From the NCBI GenBank assembly GCA_050288705.1, contig JBNKEI010000120.1, positions 1-7,524 on the forward strand: DNA of 7,524 bases. The letters run 5' to 3'. The notes below the pieces were generated by a model. That model worked only from the letters and a program-made list of their open reading frames with translations. It did not search any database and was not told the DNA's origin. Position 1 is the stretch's first letter; every line of letters begins with the position of its first letter. This document shows positions 1 through 6,060 of this stretch, in pieces. Position numbers and translations under genes: made by a program. Origin of the DNA: JBNKEI01 sp050288705. Lineage in GTDB: Bacteria; Myxococcota; Myxococcia; Myxococcales; UBA5297.

Positions 1-432
1 CAATACGACTCCATCAAATGCGGGCTTCCAGGTTTGGTCTAGGGTGCCGTCGGTCTTTATTGCTGCCAGACCACTCGTGGAGTTCGCGCCGATGCTAGAG
101 AAATCACCGCCTACATAGATGGTTTCTCCTTTTACCGCTAACGCCAATACACTTCCATTGATTGCGGGTTTCCAAGTTTGGTCTAGTGTGCCGTCGGCCT
201 TTATTGCTGCCACGCCATTTCTGGAGTCGGAGCCGATGCTAGTAAAACTACCGCCTACATAAATAGTTTTTCCGCCTACTGCTATTGCGGATACGGTTCC
301 ATTAAGTTCGGGCTTCCAAGTAGGGTCTAGGGTGCCGTCTGATAACACGTGGGCCAAGTTAGATACGGCAACGCCATCGACATGGCTAAACTCGCCGCCT
401 ATATACCATCCCCCCTGTTCATCAGAAGCAAT
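1..432 (-). repeat. Tandem 144-bp (48-residue) delta-60-type repeats inside the lipoprotein gene
   Basis: Three successive 144-bp units begin near 1, 145 and 289. Each encodes the pattern NG(S/T)V..(I/L)AV, then TIYVGG.F.SIG, then G.AAIK.DGTLDQTWKP. Units 1-144 and 145-288 align without gaps, with 31 mismatches counted by hand (about 78% identity), and the third unit is more diverged. Two older units lie upstream in the protein (starting near residues 257 and 304), with spacings of 47 and 49 residues. The array probably continues past the left edge, because the window opens inside a fresh copy. The family is associated with beta-propeller folds. Confidence 0.88.
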
Positions 433-1359
433 TGCCCGGACAGAGCCGGTTACCAGCGGAAAGACAAGCGGTTGGTTGCGAACAATATCCCAGGCCAATG
501 CACCGCCGCTAGCCAGTCCAACTTTGGAAAAGTCTCCTCCTAGGTAGGTGGCGCCGTCGCTTCCCTGGGCAATTGCCCTTACAGTTCCATTGGTTACTAA
601 GGGAGCAGGTCTAGCCCATGCTTCGTTGGAAAGTGGGCCTTCTCCGGAGGGAAAAACCGCCGCCACTGCATAATAATATGATTGCCAGTTTTCCAGATTG
701 CTATGAATTAGTTGGCTGGTCTGGCAAGTAAGTTGACTATCGTTTTTACTTACTCCGCGGGAATTCTTCCAATAGACTTTGTAACTCACTGCTCCCTGAA
801 CTCCCTCCCAGCGCAACAGGTTTCTCTGGGCATCAGGGCTGGCAATCAGACCGTTGGAGGCGGGAATGGGAATAGCTGCCAATTCACTTGATAATGCACT
901 TTCTCCTAGTTCATTTACCGCTGCTACTGCGTAATAATAGGTTACCTGGTTGTCTAAACCTTGATGGCGGTAAGATGTCGATGAGGTATTAATTACGTTG
1001 CCCGAGTTTTGTGCGCCTGGGACTGTATTCCAATAAATTTTGTAGGAGGTTGCCTCCGATACTGGGGGCCAGCTCAAGGTGACTTCGGAGTCTACTGCTA
1101 CTGTTCGCACCTCGACGGGTGCTTGCGGAATAGACATAAAAACGCATTTCTGCAAGCTGTTGCAGGTGCGTCCTCCCAAGCAATCCGCAATATCTTTGCA
1201 AGAATCTATAATGCAGGCTTGCTTAAAACAGTAGGTGCCTGGTGCGCATTCAGAATCCTGGTTGCAATTAAATGGAATTTTCGAATTACACCCGCTAATC
1301 GCAAATATCGCAACCGAGGTGCTAATTAATATGTTCAGACAAGATTTGCTAACGTTCAT
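1..1359 (-). CDS. Secreted lipoprotein with Cys modules, two FN3 domains and delta-60 repeats (3' end off window)
   Basis: My reverse-strand translation gives 453 codons without a stop from the ATG at 1359 to the window edge, so the C-terminus is missing. Residues 1-24 are a lipoprotein signal peptide: Lys5, a hydrophobic stretch, then the lipobox ISGC with Cys24 as lipidation site. Asn25 follows, not Asp, which by the E. coli rule would favour the outer membrane. Residues 32-72 carry eight cysteines in two modules (32/38/44/49 and 54/60/66/72), presumably disulfide-bonded. Two FN3-like domains follow (about 79-165 and 167-252), each with a 'SYK(I/V)YW' strand and a 'YYYAVAAV' strand. From residue 257 there are repeats beginning NGTVRAIA or similar, with YVGG(D/S)F and DGTLDQTWKP motifs, matching the delta-60 / DUF5122 propeller-type family. 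The start is supported by GAGG 9 nt upstream. The role is unknown; it is likely a cell-surface binding or adhesion protein. It is transcribed divergently from the hyf-like operon and need not be functionally linked to it. Confidence 0.9.
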   Translation of the reverse strand, partial: MNVSKSCLNILISTSVAIFAISGCNSKIPFNCNQDSECAPGTYCFKQACIIDSCKDIADCLGGRTCNSLQKCVFMSIPQAPVEVRTVAVDSEVTLSWPPVSEATSYKIYWNTVPGAQNSGNVINTSSTSYRHQGLDNQVTYYYAVAAVNELGESALSSELAAIPIPASNGLIASPDAQRNLLRWEGVQGAVSYKVYWKNSRGVSKNDSQLTCQTSQLIHSNLENWQSYYYAVAAVFPSGEGPLSNEAWARPAPLVTNGTVRAIAQGSDGATYLGGDFSKVGLASGGALAWDIVRNQPLVFPLVTGSVRAIASDEQGGWYIGGEFSHVDGVAVSNLAHVLSDGTLDPTWKPELNGTVSAIAVGGKTIYVGGSFTSIGSDSRNGVAAIKADGTLDQTWKPAINGSVLALAVKGETIYVGGDFSSIGANSTSGLAAIKTDGTLDQTWKPAFDGVVL

Positions 1360-1368
1360 TGGCGTCAA

Positions 1369-1372
1369 CCTC
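1369..1372 (-). promoter_or_regulatory. Ribosome binding site for the lipoprotein gene
   Basis: GAGG on the minus strand lies 9 nt upstream of the ATG at 1359. It supports this ATG, which also places a proper signal peptide at the N-terminus. Confidence 0.6.
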
Positions 1373-1383
1373 GAATGAGGGTA

Positions 1384-1389
1384 AGTATA
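1384..1389 (-). promoter_or_regulatory. Candidate -10 element for the lipoprotein gene
   Basis: The minus strand reads TATACT here, one base from the sigma-70 consensus TATAAT. Transcription would start near 1377, giving a leader of roughly 18 nt that still contains the ribosome binding site. No good -35 hexamer is visible 16-18 bp upstream, so this is weak evidence. Confidence 0.3.
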
Positions 1390-1390
1390 T

Positions 1391-1428
1391 AAAAAGAACC
1401 ATTTACGCTTAGTCCGGGTTCTTTTTTT
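1391..1428. terminator. Bidirectional terminator-like inverted repeat
   Basis: A perfect 10-bp inverted repeat, AAAAAGAACC (1391-1400) and GGTTCTTTTT (1417-1426), encloses a 16-nt loop. A T-run follows the stem on the plus strand (to 1428), and the minus strand also ends in a T-run. Only three of the ten pairs are G-C, so the hairpin is modest. It lies between two divergent genes, where no coding transcript needs to end. It may insulate each unit from antisense read-through out of the other, or act as a leader attenuator if the lipoprotein promoter lies further upstream than 1391. Confidence 0.5.
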
Positions 1429-1631
1429 AGAAAAACTGTCTTGCCGAGAAAGGCGCTTTATTGAGCACAAAATCACGCCCTACATGCTTATTGGGCTTCT
1501 GAATATATTTTTATTTTATCATCTTGTGTGTGCGTTGTGTGTAGCGCAAGGTTCTTCCTCCAGAAAGAAAGATGATACCTACATTGTCCTATACAAGCAA
1601 GAAGGCAGTCTTTGGTCTTACCTTTCCCTGC

Positions 1632-1659
1632 TTGAAAAAACTGGCGACTTGCATACACT
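1632..1659 (+). promoter_or_regulatory. Candidate sigma-70-type promoter for the HTH-EIIA / hyf-like operon
   Basis: TTGAAA (1632-1637) and TACACT (1654-1659) are separated by 16 bp, and each is close to the -35 and -10 consensus. The predicted start near 1666 would give a leader of about 70 nt before the ATG at 1735. I searched the surrounding sequence for a GG-N10-GC sigma-54 element and found none. Confidence 0.4.
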
Positions 1660-1665
1660 TCGCCA
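1642..1665. promoter_or_regulatory. Dyad TGGCGA-N12-TCGCCA over the candidate -10
   Basis: A perfect 6-bp inverted repeat with a 12-bp spacer spans the spacer, the -10 and the likely start site of the operon promoter. This is a typical place for a repressor operator. The first gene of the operon encodes an HTH protein, so autoregulation is a plausible but untested reading. It could also be chance or a weak transcript hairpin. Confidence 0.3.
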
Positions 1666-1734
1666 CGTTGTCGATGGTCCGGGTTTTTTTTGATATGTTG
1701 GTTTTTGCTGGCGGGTCTAGAGCACGAGAAAAAA

Positions 1735-2472
1735 ATGCATCTGACTGTAAGTGACGCGGCCAAGCTTTTATGTACCGCGGAAAAGCAGGTGTACCGTTGG
1801 ATAGACACTGGGGAGTTGCCCTGCGATTGGTTAAACGGGAATCCCCGTTTCAGCAGTACCGAATTATTGGAATGGGCAACAGCGCGGCGAATTCCCTTTT
1901 CCTTGGAGCTGTTCCAGAATGCTGAAGGAAAAGCCAACAAATTGCCTAGTTTATGCGAAGCTTTGCGAATAGGGGGAGTTTATTATGATGTAGAGGGGAC
2001 CGATTCATCTTCTGTTCTTCGCGCAGTAGTAGCCCGAATGCCTTGGCTTTCTGAGGAAAAAAATTTCACCAGATCCCAATTTGAAGCGAGCCCTAGCTCC
2101 AGCATTGACCGCGAAACGCTGCTCCAAATTTTGATTGCCCGAGAAGCAAGCGGATCGACTGGGGTAGGCGAAGGAATAGCCATACCTCATGTGCGTCATC
2201 CCATTGCTCTTCAGGGGAACCCTGCTTCTCTCACTCTTTGTTTTTTGCAGAGACCGGTTGATTTTTCTGCGCCTGATGGTCAACTGGTACACACGATTTT
2301 TTCGCTCATTAGTCCCCATATTCAAGGGCATTTACAGCTCTTGGCTAAATTGAGCGTCGTGTTACAGGATACCCAATTCCGTGCCGCGGTTCTTAGTCGC
2401 GCCCCGGTGGAAAAAATTCTGCAAGAGGCGCAGCGTCTGGAAGTAAACATCCCTCAAGAAAGCAACGACTAG
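1735..2472 (+). CDS. HTH (excisionase/MerR-like) - PTS EIIA (PtsN-like) fusion regulator
   Basis: The protein has 245 residues. Residues about 3-52 form an HTH_17-type DNA-binding domain (VSDAAKLL, then VYRWIDTGELP, then a short wing and FSSTELLEWA). Residues about 68-236 are a PTS EIIA type-2 domain of the EIIA-Ntr class. The signature is STGVGEGIAIPH with His152 at the position phosphorylated in PtsN, followed by a conserved-looking HLQLLAKLS segment at 199-207. The intact His suggests it can accept phosphate from HPr/NPr, so it is probably a phosphorylation-controlled transcription factor or sensor. No EIIB or EIIC is present, so a sugar-transport role is unlikely. The ATG at 1735 begins directly at the HTH. 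A TTG at 1690 would add 15 residues resembling no part of the domain and is disfavoured. The SD is weak (GAGA). The stop lies 3 nt before the HyfB-like gene, so the two are surely co-transcribed. Confidence 0.88.
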   Translation: MHLTVSDAAKLLCTAEKQVYRWIDTGELPCDWLNGNPRFSSTELLEWATARRIPFSLELFQNAEGKANKLPSLCEALRIGGVYYDVEGTDSSSVLRAVVARMPWLSEEKNFTRSQFEASPSSSIDRETLLQILIAREASGSTGVGEGIAIPHVRHPIALQGNPASLTLCFLQRPVDFSAPDGQLVHTIFSLISPHIQGHLQLLAKLSVVLQDTQFRAAVLSRAPVEKILQEAQRLEVNIPQESND

Positions 2473-2475
2473 CTT

Positions 2476-4497
2476 ATGGAACTGCTTTTCTATGCCCTGG
2501 CTTTGCTTGTTTCTAGTGGTCTGCTGGCACTTTTCTTTGTAAACAAGCCCTCCTGGGGAGTTACCTTAGCGTGTGCAGGGGTGGTGGTCGCTAGCGTGAT
2601 AGCGGCAATTCCTGCATTTCAGGTGCTTGGTGGTCTTAGTTTTTCTGACTGGTGTTTGGCTATCAATGCAGCACCCTTTAAAAAACTTTGGATGGGCTTA
2701 GATCCCTTATCTAGCTTTTTCCTGATTCCCACTTTACTGCTATCGGCATTGGCATCTATTTACGGACGTTCCTATTTACTGGCCTATCAGGGCCGCAAAC
2801 GTATTCTGGTGCTGGCATTATTTTGGAACCTATTAATAGCTTTTTTAATATTGGTGCTTATTGCTCGCGATGCCTTAATATTTTTGGTGGCATGGGAAGC
2901 CATGACTCTTGCTTCTTATGTTTTGGTTTCTTGGCATCATCAAAAAGAAGAAGTTCGACGAGCAGGAAAAATATTTCTCATAGTCTCGCATATTAGTCTT
3001 GCCTGCCTAATCGCGACGTTTTTGCTCTTGGAGGGCTTTTCCGGCGAGCTAACTTTTTCTTCATTTTTGGCTAGCGTGTCAGCACCGACTGGCGCGGTTA
3101 GTCTCTATGCGGTTATTTTTTTAATGGCACTGGTTGGTTTTGGAATTAAAGCCGGGTTAGTTCCATTACATGTTTGGTTGCCAGAAACTCACGCCGTTGC
3201 TCCGTCGCAAATGTCTGCGCTAATGTCCGGCGTTCTGGTAAAAATGGGCATTTATGGCTTATTACGGATTACCACCTTTCTTCCGCGTGCTTCTTTCTGG
3301 GGCCCACTGCTTATTGTTATAGGGTTATTAGGGGCGTTTTGGGGTATTTCTTTCGCTCTTTTTCAACGCGATTTGAAAAGAATATTGGCCTACTCCAGTA
3401 TTGAAAACGTTGGCATTATTGTATTGGGGTTGGGAATTGGTTTTTTGGGGGCGAACCAGGGTAATGCGGTAGTCGCTGTTCTCGGAGCAGCGGGAGGTTT
3501 GCTGCACCTATGGAATCATGTGCTGATGAAAGGCCTTTTGTTTCTGTGCGCGGGAAGCATACTGCACAGTACTGGCACCAAAGATTTAGAGCAATTAGGC
3601 GGCCTAATGAAACGCATGCCTCGCACCAGCTTACCAATGGTGGTAGGTGCGGTTGCAATTGCCGGATTGCCACCTCTTAATGGATTTATTAGCGAATGGT
3701 TGATTTATCTAGGCGTTTTTCAACAAGGATTGGCTAAAGGAGCGGGGGGAATTGCGCTTTTATTAGTAAGTGGGATGCTGGCTTTAATGGGCGGATTAGC
3801 TGCTTTGTGTTTTGTGCGCATGTTGGGAGTAGCTTTGTTAGGTGAGGGTCGCAGTCAGGCAGCTATCCAGGCTCAAGAATCTTCCTTGGCTTGGACAATG
3901 CCACTGTGGATTCTGGCTACCCTATGTGTGGGAATTGCTCTTTTTCCACAAATAGTCATTAGTGTTTTGGGAAGCGTTTTTACTCAGATATACGGATCGT
4001 CCTGGGAAGAGTCTTTGATTTCAGTACAACGTTCCTTGCAGATCTTGGGCGTATTCCATGCGGCAATTTGGTTCGCCTTGGGGGCGGGGTGGTGGATATG
4101 GACGCGATTGCGTCATAAACATCGTGATTCCCCAGCTTCACAACCTGTAGAAACATGGGGATGCGCTTATGCGGCGCCTTCCACTCGTATGCAATATACG
4201 GCACGATCTTTTGCGCAGTTCATTGCTTACCTTTTACCAAAGTTTTTACGTCCGCCCATTCATTTGAAGAAACCCGATACATTGTTTCCTTCTTTGGGAA
4301 ATCTCGCGGGAGAATGCAGCGATCCGTTTACCCGGACGGTGTATGAACCATTTTTTGCAAGATGGGCTGACCGTTTTTCGCGGTTGCGTTGGTTGCAAAG
4401 AGGTGCTGTGCATATGTATATTTTATATATTTTTATTGGCTTGGTAATCGGATTGGCCTGGGCGTCTTTAGGTTTTTCTCTCTGGGATTACAAATAA
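2476..4497 (+). CDS. hyfB: HyfB-like / NuoL-M-N-family antiporter-type membrane subunit
   Basis: This 673-residue polytopic protein is of the size expected for HyfB/HycC-type subunits of group 4 hydrogenases and Ehr complexes. The Mrp-antiporter core spans roughly 70-450. Proton-path residues visible are Glu141 in VAWEAMTLASY (TM5 type), Lys225 in GFGIKAGLVPLHVWLPETHA (TM7 type), Lys256 in GVLVKMGIYGLLR (TM8 type), His344/His348/Lys352 in HLWNHVLMKGLLF, and Glu407 in NGFISEWLIY (TM12 type). The C-terminal part has WGCAYAAPSTRMQYTARSF (561-579), a HyfB/HycC-family hallmark, and ends in one more membrane helix (about 647-666). By family it translocates H+ or Na+ in the membrane arm. It starts 3 nt after the EIIA stop with only a weak AAGAAAG upstream, which suggests translational coupling. 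Its TAA shares one base with the next ATG. The main alternative name is a MnhA/MrpA- or NuoL-like subunit, but gene order favours HyfB. Confidence 0.93.
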   Translation: MELLFYALALLVSSGLLALFFVNKPSWGVTLACAGVVVASVIAAIPAFQVLGGLSFSDWCLAINAAPFKKLWMGLDPLSSFFLIPTLLLSALASIYGRSYLLAYQGRKRILVLALFWNLLIAFLILVLIARDALIFLVAWEAMTLASYVLVSWHHQKEEVRRAGKIFLIVSHISLACLIATFLLLEGFSGELTFSSFLASVSAPTGAVSLYAVIFLMALVGFGIKAGLVPLHVWLPETHAVAPSQMSALMSGVLVKMGIYGLLRITTFLPRASFWGPLLIVIGLLGAFWGISFALFQRDLKRILAYSSIENVGIIVLGLGIGFLGANQGNAVVAVLGAAGGLLHLWNHVLMKGLLFLCAGSILHSTGTKDLEQLGGLMKRMPRTSLPMVVGAVAIAGLPPLNGFISEWLIYLGVFQQGLAKGAGGIALLLVSGMLALMGGLAALCFVRMLGVALLGEGRSQAAIQAQESSLAWTMPLWILATLCVGIALFPQIVISVLGSVFTQIYGSSWEESLISVQRSLQILGVFHAAIWFALGAGWWIWTRLRHKHRDSPASQPVETWGCAYAAPSTRMQYTARSFAQFIAYLLPKFLRPPIHLKKPDTLFPSLGNLAGECSDPFTRTVYEPFFARWADRFSRLRWLQRGAVHMYILYIFIGLVIGLAWASLGFSLWDYK

Positions 4498-5408
4498 TGA
4501 GCCTTATTCATTACGCTATTCATTTGTTTTTAGTAATGACCATGCCTCCTTTGATTTTAGGTATTATCGCTAAAACCAAAGCGGTGTTTGCAGGAAGAGC
4601 AGGGCCTTCGGTTTTTCAACCTTATTACAATATCTCAAAATTACTACGCAAGGGATCGCTATTCAGCAAAACTACTACTTGGGTGTTTCAGGTAGGGCCG
4701 GTAGTTATGTTAGTGACCGCATTTTTTGCGGTTCTCCTAGTGCCACTGGGAGGGTACAAGGCGCCTCTTTCGTTTGAAGGAGATTGCATATTTTTTGTTT
4801 ATCTTTTAGGACTGGGGCGTTTTTTTACTATTGCTGCGGCCTGGGATACTGGTTCTTCTTTTCAAGGAATGGGAGCGGCGCGGGAAGCCACTTTTTCTTG
4901 TTTGGCGGAACCAGCACTTATTTTGGGACTGGTAGTGCTGGCCTATTTTTCTTCTTCGCTTTCTCTTTCCTCGCTAATGGGCCCCTCTCTTTCCCAAGCA
5001 TGGACTACCGGTGGCGTAGCGCTTATTTTGGTAGTAGTTAGTTTGTTTATTGTGGTTTTGGCGGAAAACAGCCGTATTCCGGTCGATGATCCTAATACTC
5101 ATCTAGAGCTTACGATGATTCATGAAGTCATGGTTCTTGATCATGGGGGACCCGCTCTGGGAATTATTAACCTAGCTTCCGCCCTCAAGCTATTTACTTT
5201 GGGATCTATAATAGTGCGTATTGCTACCCCTTTTGCATTAAACCCTGTCTGGAAATGGGGGTTTTTTGTGCTAGGAATTATTGCTTTGGCAATAGTAATC
5301 GGGGTAGTGGAATCGATAATGGCGCGTTTGCGTATGACTCAAGTGCCTATTCTTTTGGTGGCTGCCAGTTTGCTGTCTGCTTTTGGCATTGTTTTGGTAG
5401 CGAGGTAA
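4497..5408 (+). CDS. hyfC: HyfC-like / NuoH-family membrane subunit
   Basis: The protein has 303 residues, usual for HyfC/HycD and NuoH-like proteins. It anchors the redox arm to the membrane arm and transmits the coupling signal. Family features include GRAGPSVFQPYYNISKLLRK (33-52), a cytoplasmic loop matching the NuoH QP..D..KL region, and GMGAARE (124-130) followed by Glu138. The acidic loop AENSRIPVDDPNTHLELTMI (189-208) ends in HE. The version with PVDDP and THLELTMIHE is typical of hydrogenase-type subunits, whereas NuoH proper carries PFDL...E. About eight membrane helices are expected. The frame is open upstream to an in-frame ATG at 4389 inside the HyfB-like gene, but the extra 36 residues do not fit the family. 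The ATG at 4497 (TAATG overlap, GGGA 9 nt upstream) places a normal first helix. It is followed after 6 nt by the HyfE-like gene. Confidence 0.93.
   Translation: MSLIHYAIHLFLVMTMPPLILGIIAKTKAVFAGRAGPSVFQPYYNISKLLRKGSLFSKTTTWVFQVGPVVMLVTAFFAVLLVPLGGYKAPLSFEGDCIFFVYLLGLGRFFTIAAAWDTGSSFQGMGAAREATFSCLAEPALILGLVVLAYFSSSLSLSSLMGPSLSQAWTTGGVALILVVVSLFIVVLAENSRIPVDDPNTHLELTMIHEVMVLDHGGPALGIINLASALKLFTLGSIIVRIATPFALNPVWKWGFFVLGIIALAIVIGVVESIMARLRMTQVPILLVAASLLSAFGIVLVAR
5402..5406 (+). promoter_or_regulatory. Ribosome binding site for the HyfE-like gene
   Basis: GAGGT lies 8 nt before the ATG at 5415 and overlaps the last codons of the HyfC-like gene, so termination and initiation are physically linked. 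Confidence 0.6.
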
Positions 5409-5414
5409 AAATTT

Positions 5415-6056
5415 ATGCATGGTTTAGTCGATTCTTTGCTGGTTCTTATTCTGTTGCTCAATTTTTTTCTATTGGGAACTAGTCGTCTACAGGCGGTTAT
5501 CACTGGTTCGGCGGTTCAGGGTGCCTTGTTGGGGATTTTGCTTTTGTGTGCTCATGGCGGTATAGGAATATGGTTGGTACTAATTAGCGTAGGTACAATT
5601 TTAGTAAAAAGTTTTTTGATTCCTGCCTTGCTCTTCCGGGCTATGCGCGATGCAGTTATTAGGCGCGAGATTGAACCCTTTATAGGATTTCTCCCCTCGA
5701 TTATATTGGGCTCATTGGGTACCGGGGTGTCGCTAGTATTTGCCGACACTCTTCCCTTAGCTCCCCAACACTTGGGCTCATTGCTGGTTCCTTCTTCTTT
5801 GGCTACGGTTTGGACCGGCTTTTTGGTGCTTACTACCAGGCGAAAGGCTATTACTCAAGTGGTAGGCTATTTAGTTTTGGAAAACGGAGTTTTTATAATG
5901 GGGCTTACTTTGCTAGGTGCTATACCGTTTATGGTAGAAATGGGAATTCTACTAGACCTTATTGTAGGAATTTTTATAATGGGAATTATTATTCACCATA
6001 TCAGCCGCGAGGTTTCTTCTTTAGATACTACGCGCTTAAGCACTCTTAAGGAATGA
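5415..6056 (+). CDS. hyfE: HyfE-like / NuoK-related membrane subunit
   Basis: The 213-residue protein is very hydrophobic, with about six membrane segments, the size expected for HyfE and roughly twice that of NuoK. The C-terminal half carries the conserved-looking core: VVGYLVLENGVFIMGLTLLG (149-168) with Glu156, and PFMVEMGILLDLIVGIFIMG (171-190) with Glu175 and Asp181, ending in IIIHHISRE. Lys65 and Arg75/78 follow and border the second hydrophobic block (SVGTILVKSFLIPALLFRAM). In complex I, NuoK bridges the NuoH side to the antiporter subunits and buried Glu residues form part of the proton path. Glu156 and Glu175 may play that part here, although I cannot align them exactly to NuoK Glu36 and Glu72 by eye. 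There are 6 nt to the gene before it and 4 nt to the one after. Confidence 0.88.
   Translation: MHGLVDSLLVLILLLNFFLLGTSRLQAVITGSAVQGALLGILLLCAHGGIGIWLVLISVGTILVKSFLIPALLFRAMRDAVIRREIEPFIGFLPSIILGSLGTGVSLVFADTLPLAPQHLGSLLVPSSLATVWTGFLVLTTRRKAITQVVGYLVLENGVFIMGLTLLGAIPFMVEMGILLDLIVGIFIMGIIIHHISREVSSLDTTRLSTLKE
6048..6052 (+). promoter_or_regulatory. Ribosome binding site for the HyfF-like gene
   Basis: AAGGA lies 8 nt before the ATG at 6061, within the final codons of the HyfE-like gene. Confidence 0.6.
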
Positions 6057-6060
6057 AATT

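Larger units (their letters stand above)
1360..1734. other. Divergent intergenic region (375 bp)
   Basis: No convincing gene is seen here. It holds the lipoprotein RBS and candidate -10, the inverted repeat at 1391-1428, a candidate plus-strand promoter at 1632-1659 and a dyad at 1642-1665. Short open frames on both strands lack ribosome binding sites and family-like sequence. The stretch from about 1431 to 1630 shows nothing I can identify beyond AT-rich sequence around 1500-1520. GTCCGGGTT followed by T-rich sequence occurs twice, near 1412 and 1678. Confidence 0.7.

Noticed and set aside
332..547. Plus-strand open frames inside the lipoprotein gene
   Set aside because: They are antisense to the 453-codon open lipoprotein frame and yield low-complexity translations without domains. 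The ordered lipobox, FN3 and repeat domains fix the coding strand as minus.
1484..1693. Plus-strand open frame of 69 residues with a hydrophobic N-terminus, upstream of the HTH-EIIA gene
   Set aside because: No ribosome binding site precedes the ATG, the sequence resembles no family I know, and it would run across the candidate operon promoter and dyad.
1640..1710. Possible sigma-54 promoter upstream of the hyf-like operon, expected because formate hydrogenlyase-type operons often use one
   Set aside because: No GG-N10-GC pair in a TGGCAC/TTGC context is found; the nearest candidates have the wrong spacing.
1690..1734. TTG-initiated extension of the HTH-EIIA protein by 15 residues
   Set aside because: The added residues precede the HTH domain without family similarity, and the ATG at 1735 gives a standard domain start.
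1360..1734. CRISPR, tRNA or mobile-element remnant in the intergenic region
   Set aside because: There are no regularly spaced repeats, no cloverleaf and no transposase-like frame or paired terminal repeats beyond the terminator-like hairpin.
1488..1940. Minus-strand open frame of 150 residues
   Set aside because: Its first half is antisense to the confident HTH-EIIA gene, its translation has no recognisable domain, and no Shine-Dalgarno sequence was found.
4389..4496. Upstream in-frame ATG extending the HyfC-like protein by 36 residues into the HyfB-like gene
   Set aside because: The extra residues are an out-of-frame reading of the HyfB-like C-terminus. The ATG at 4497 gives the usual length and a coupled TAATG junction.
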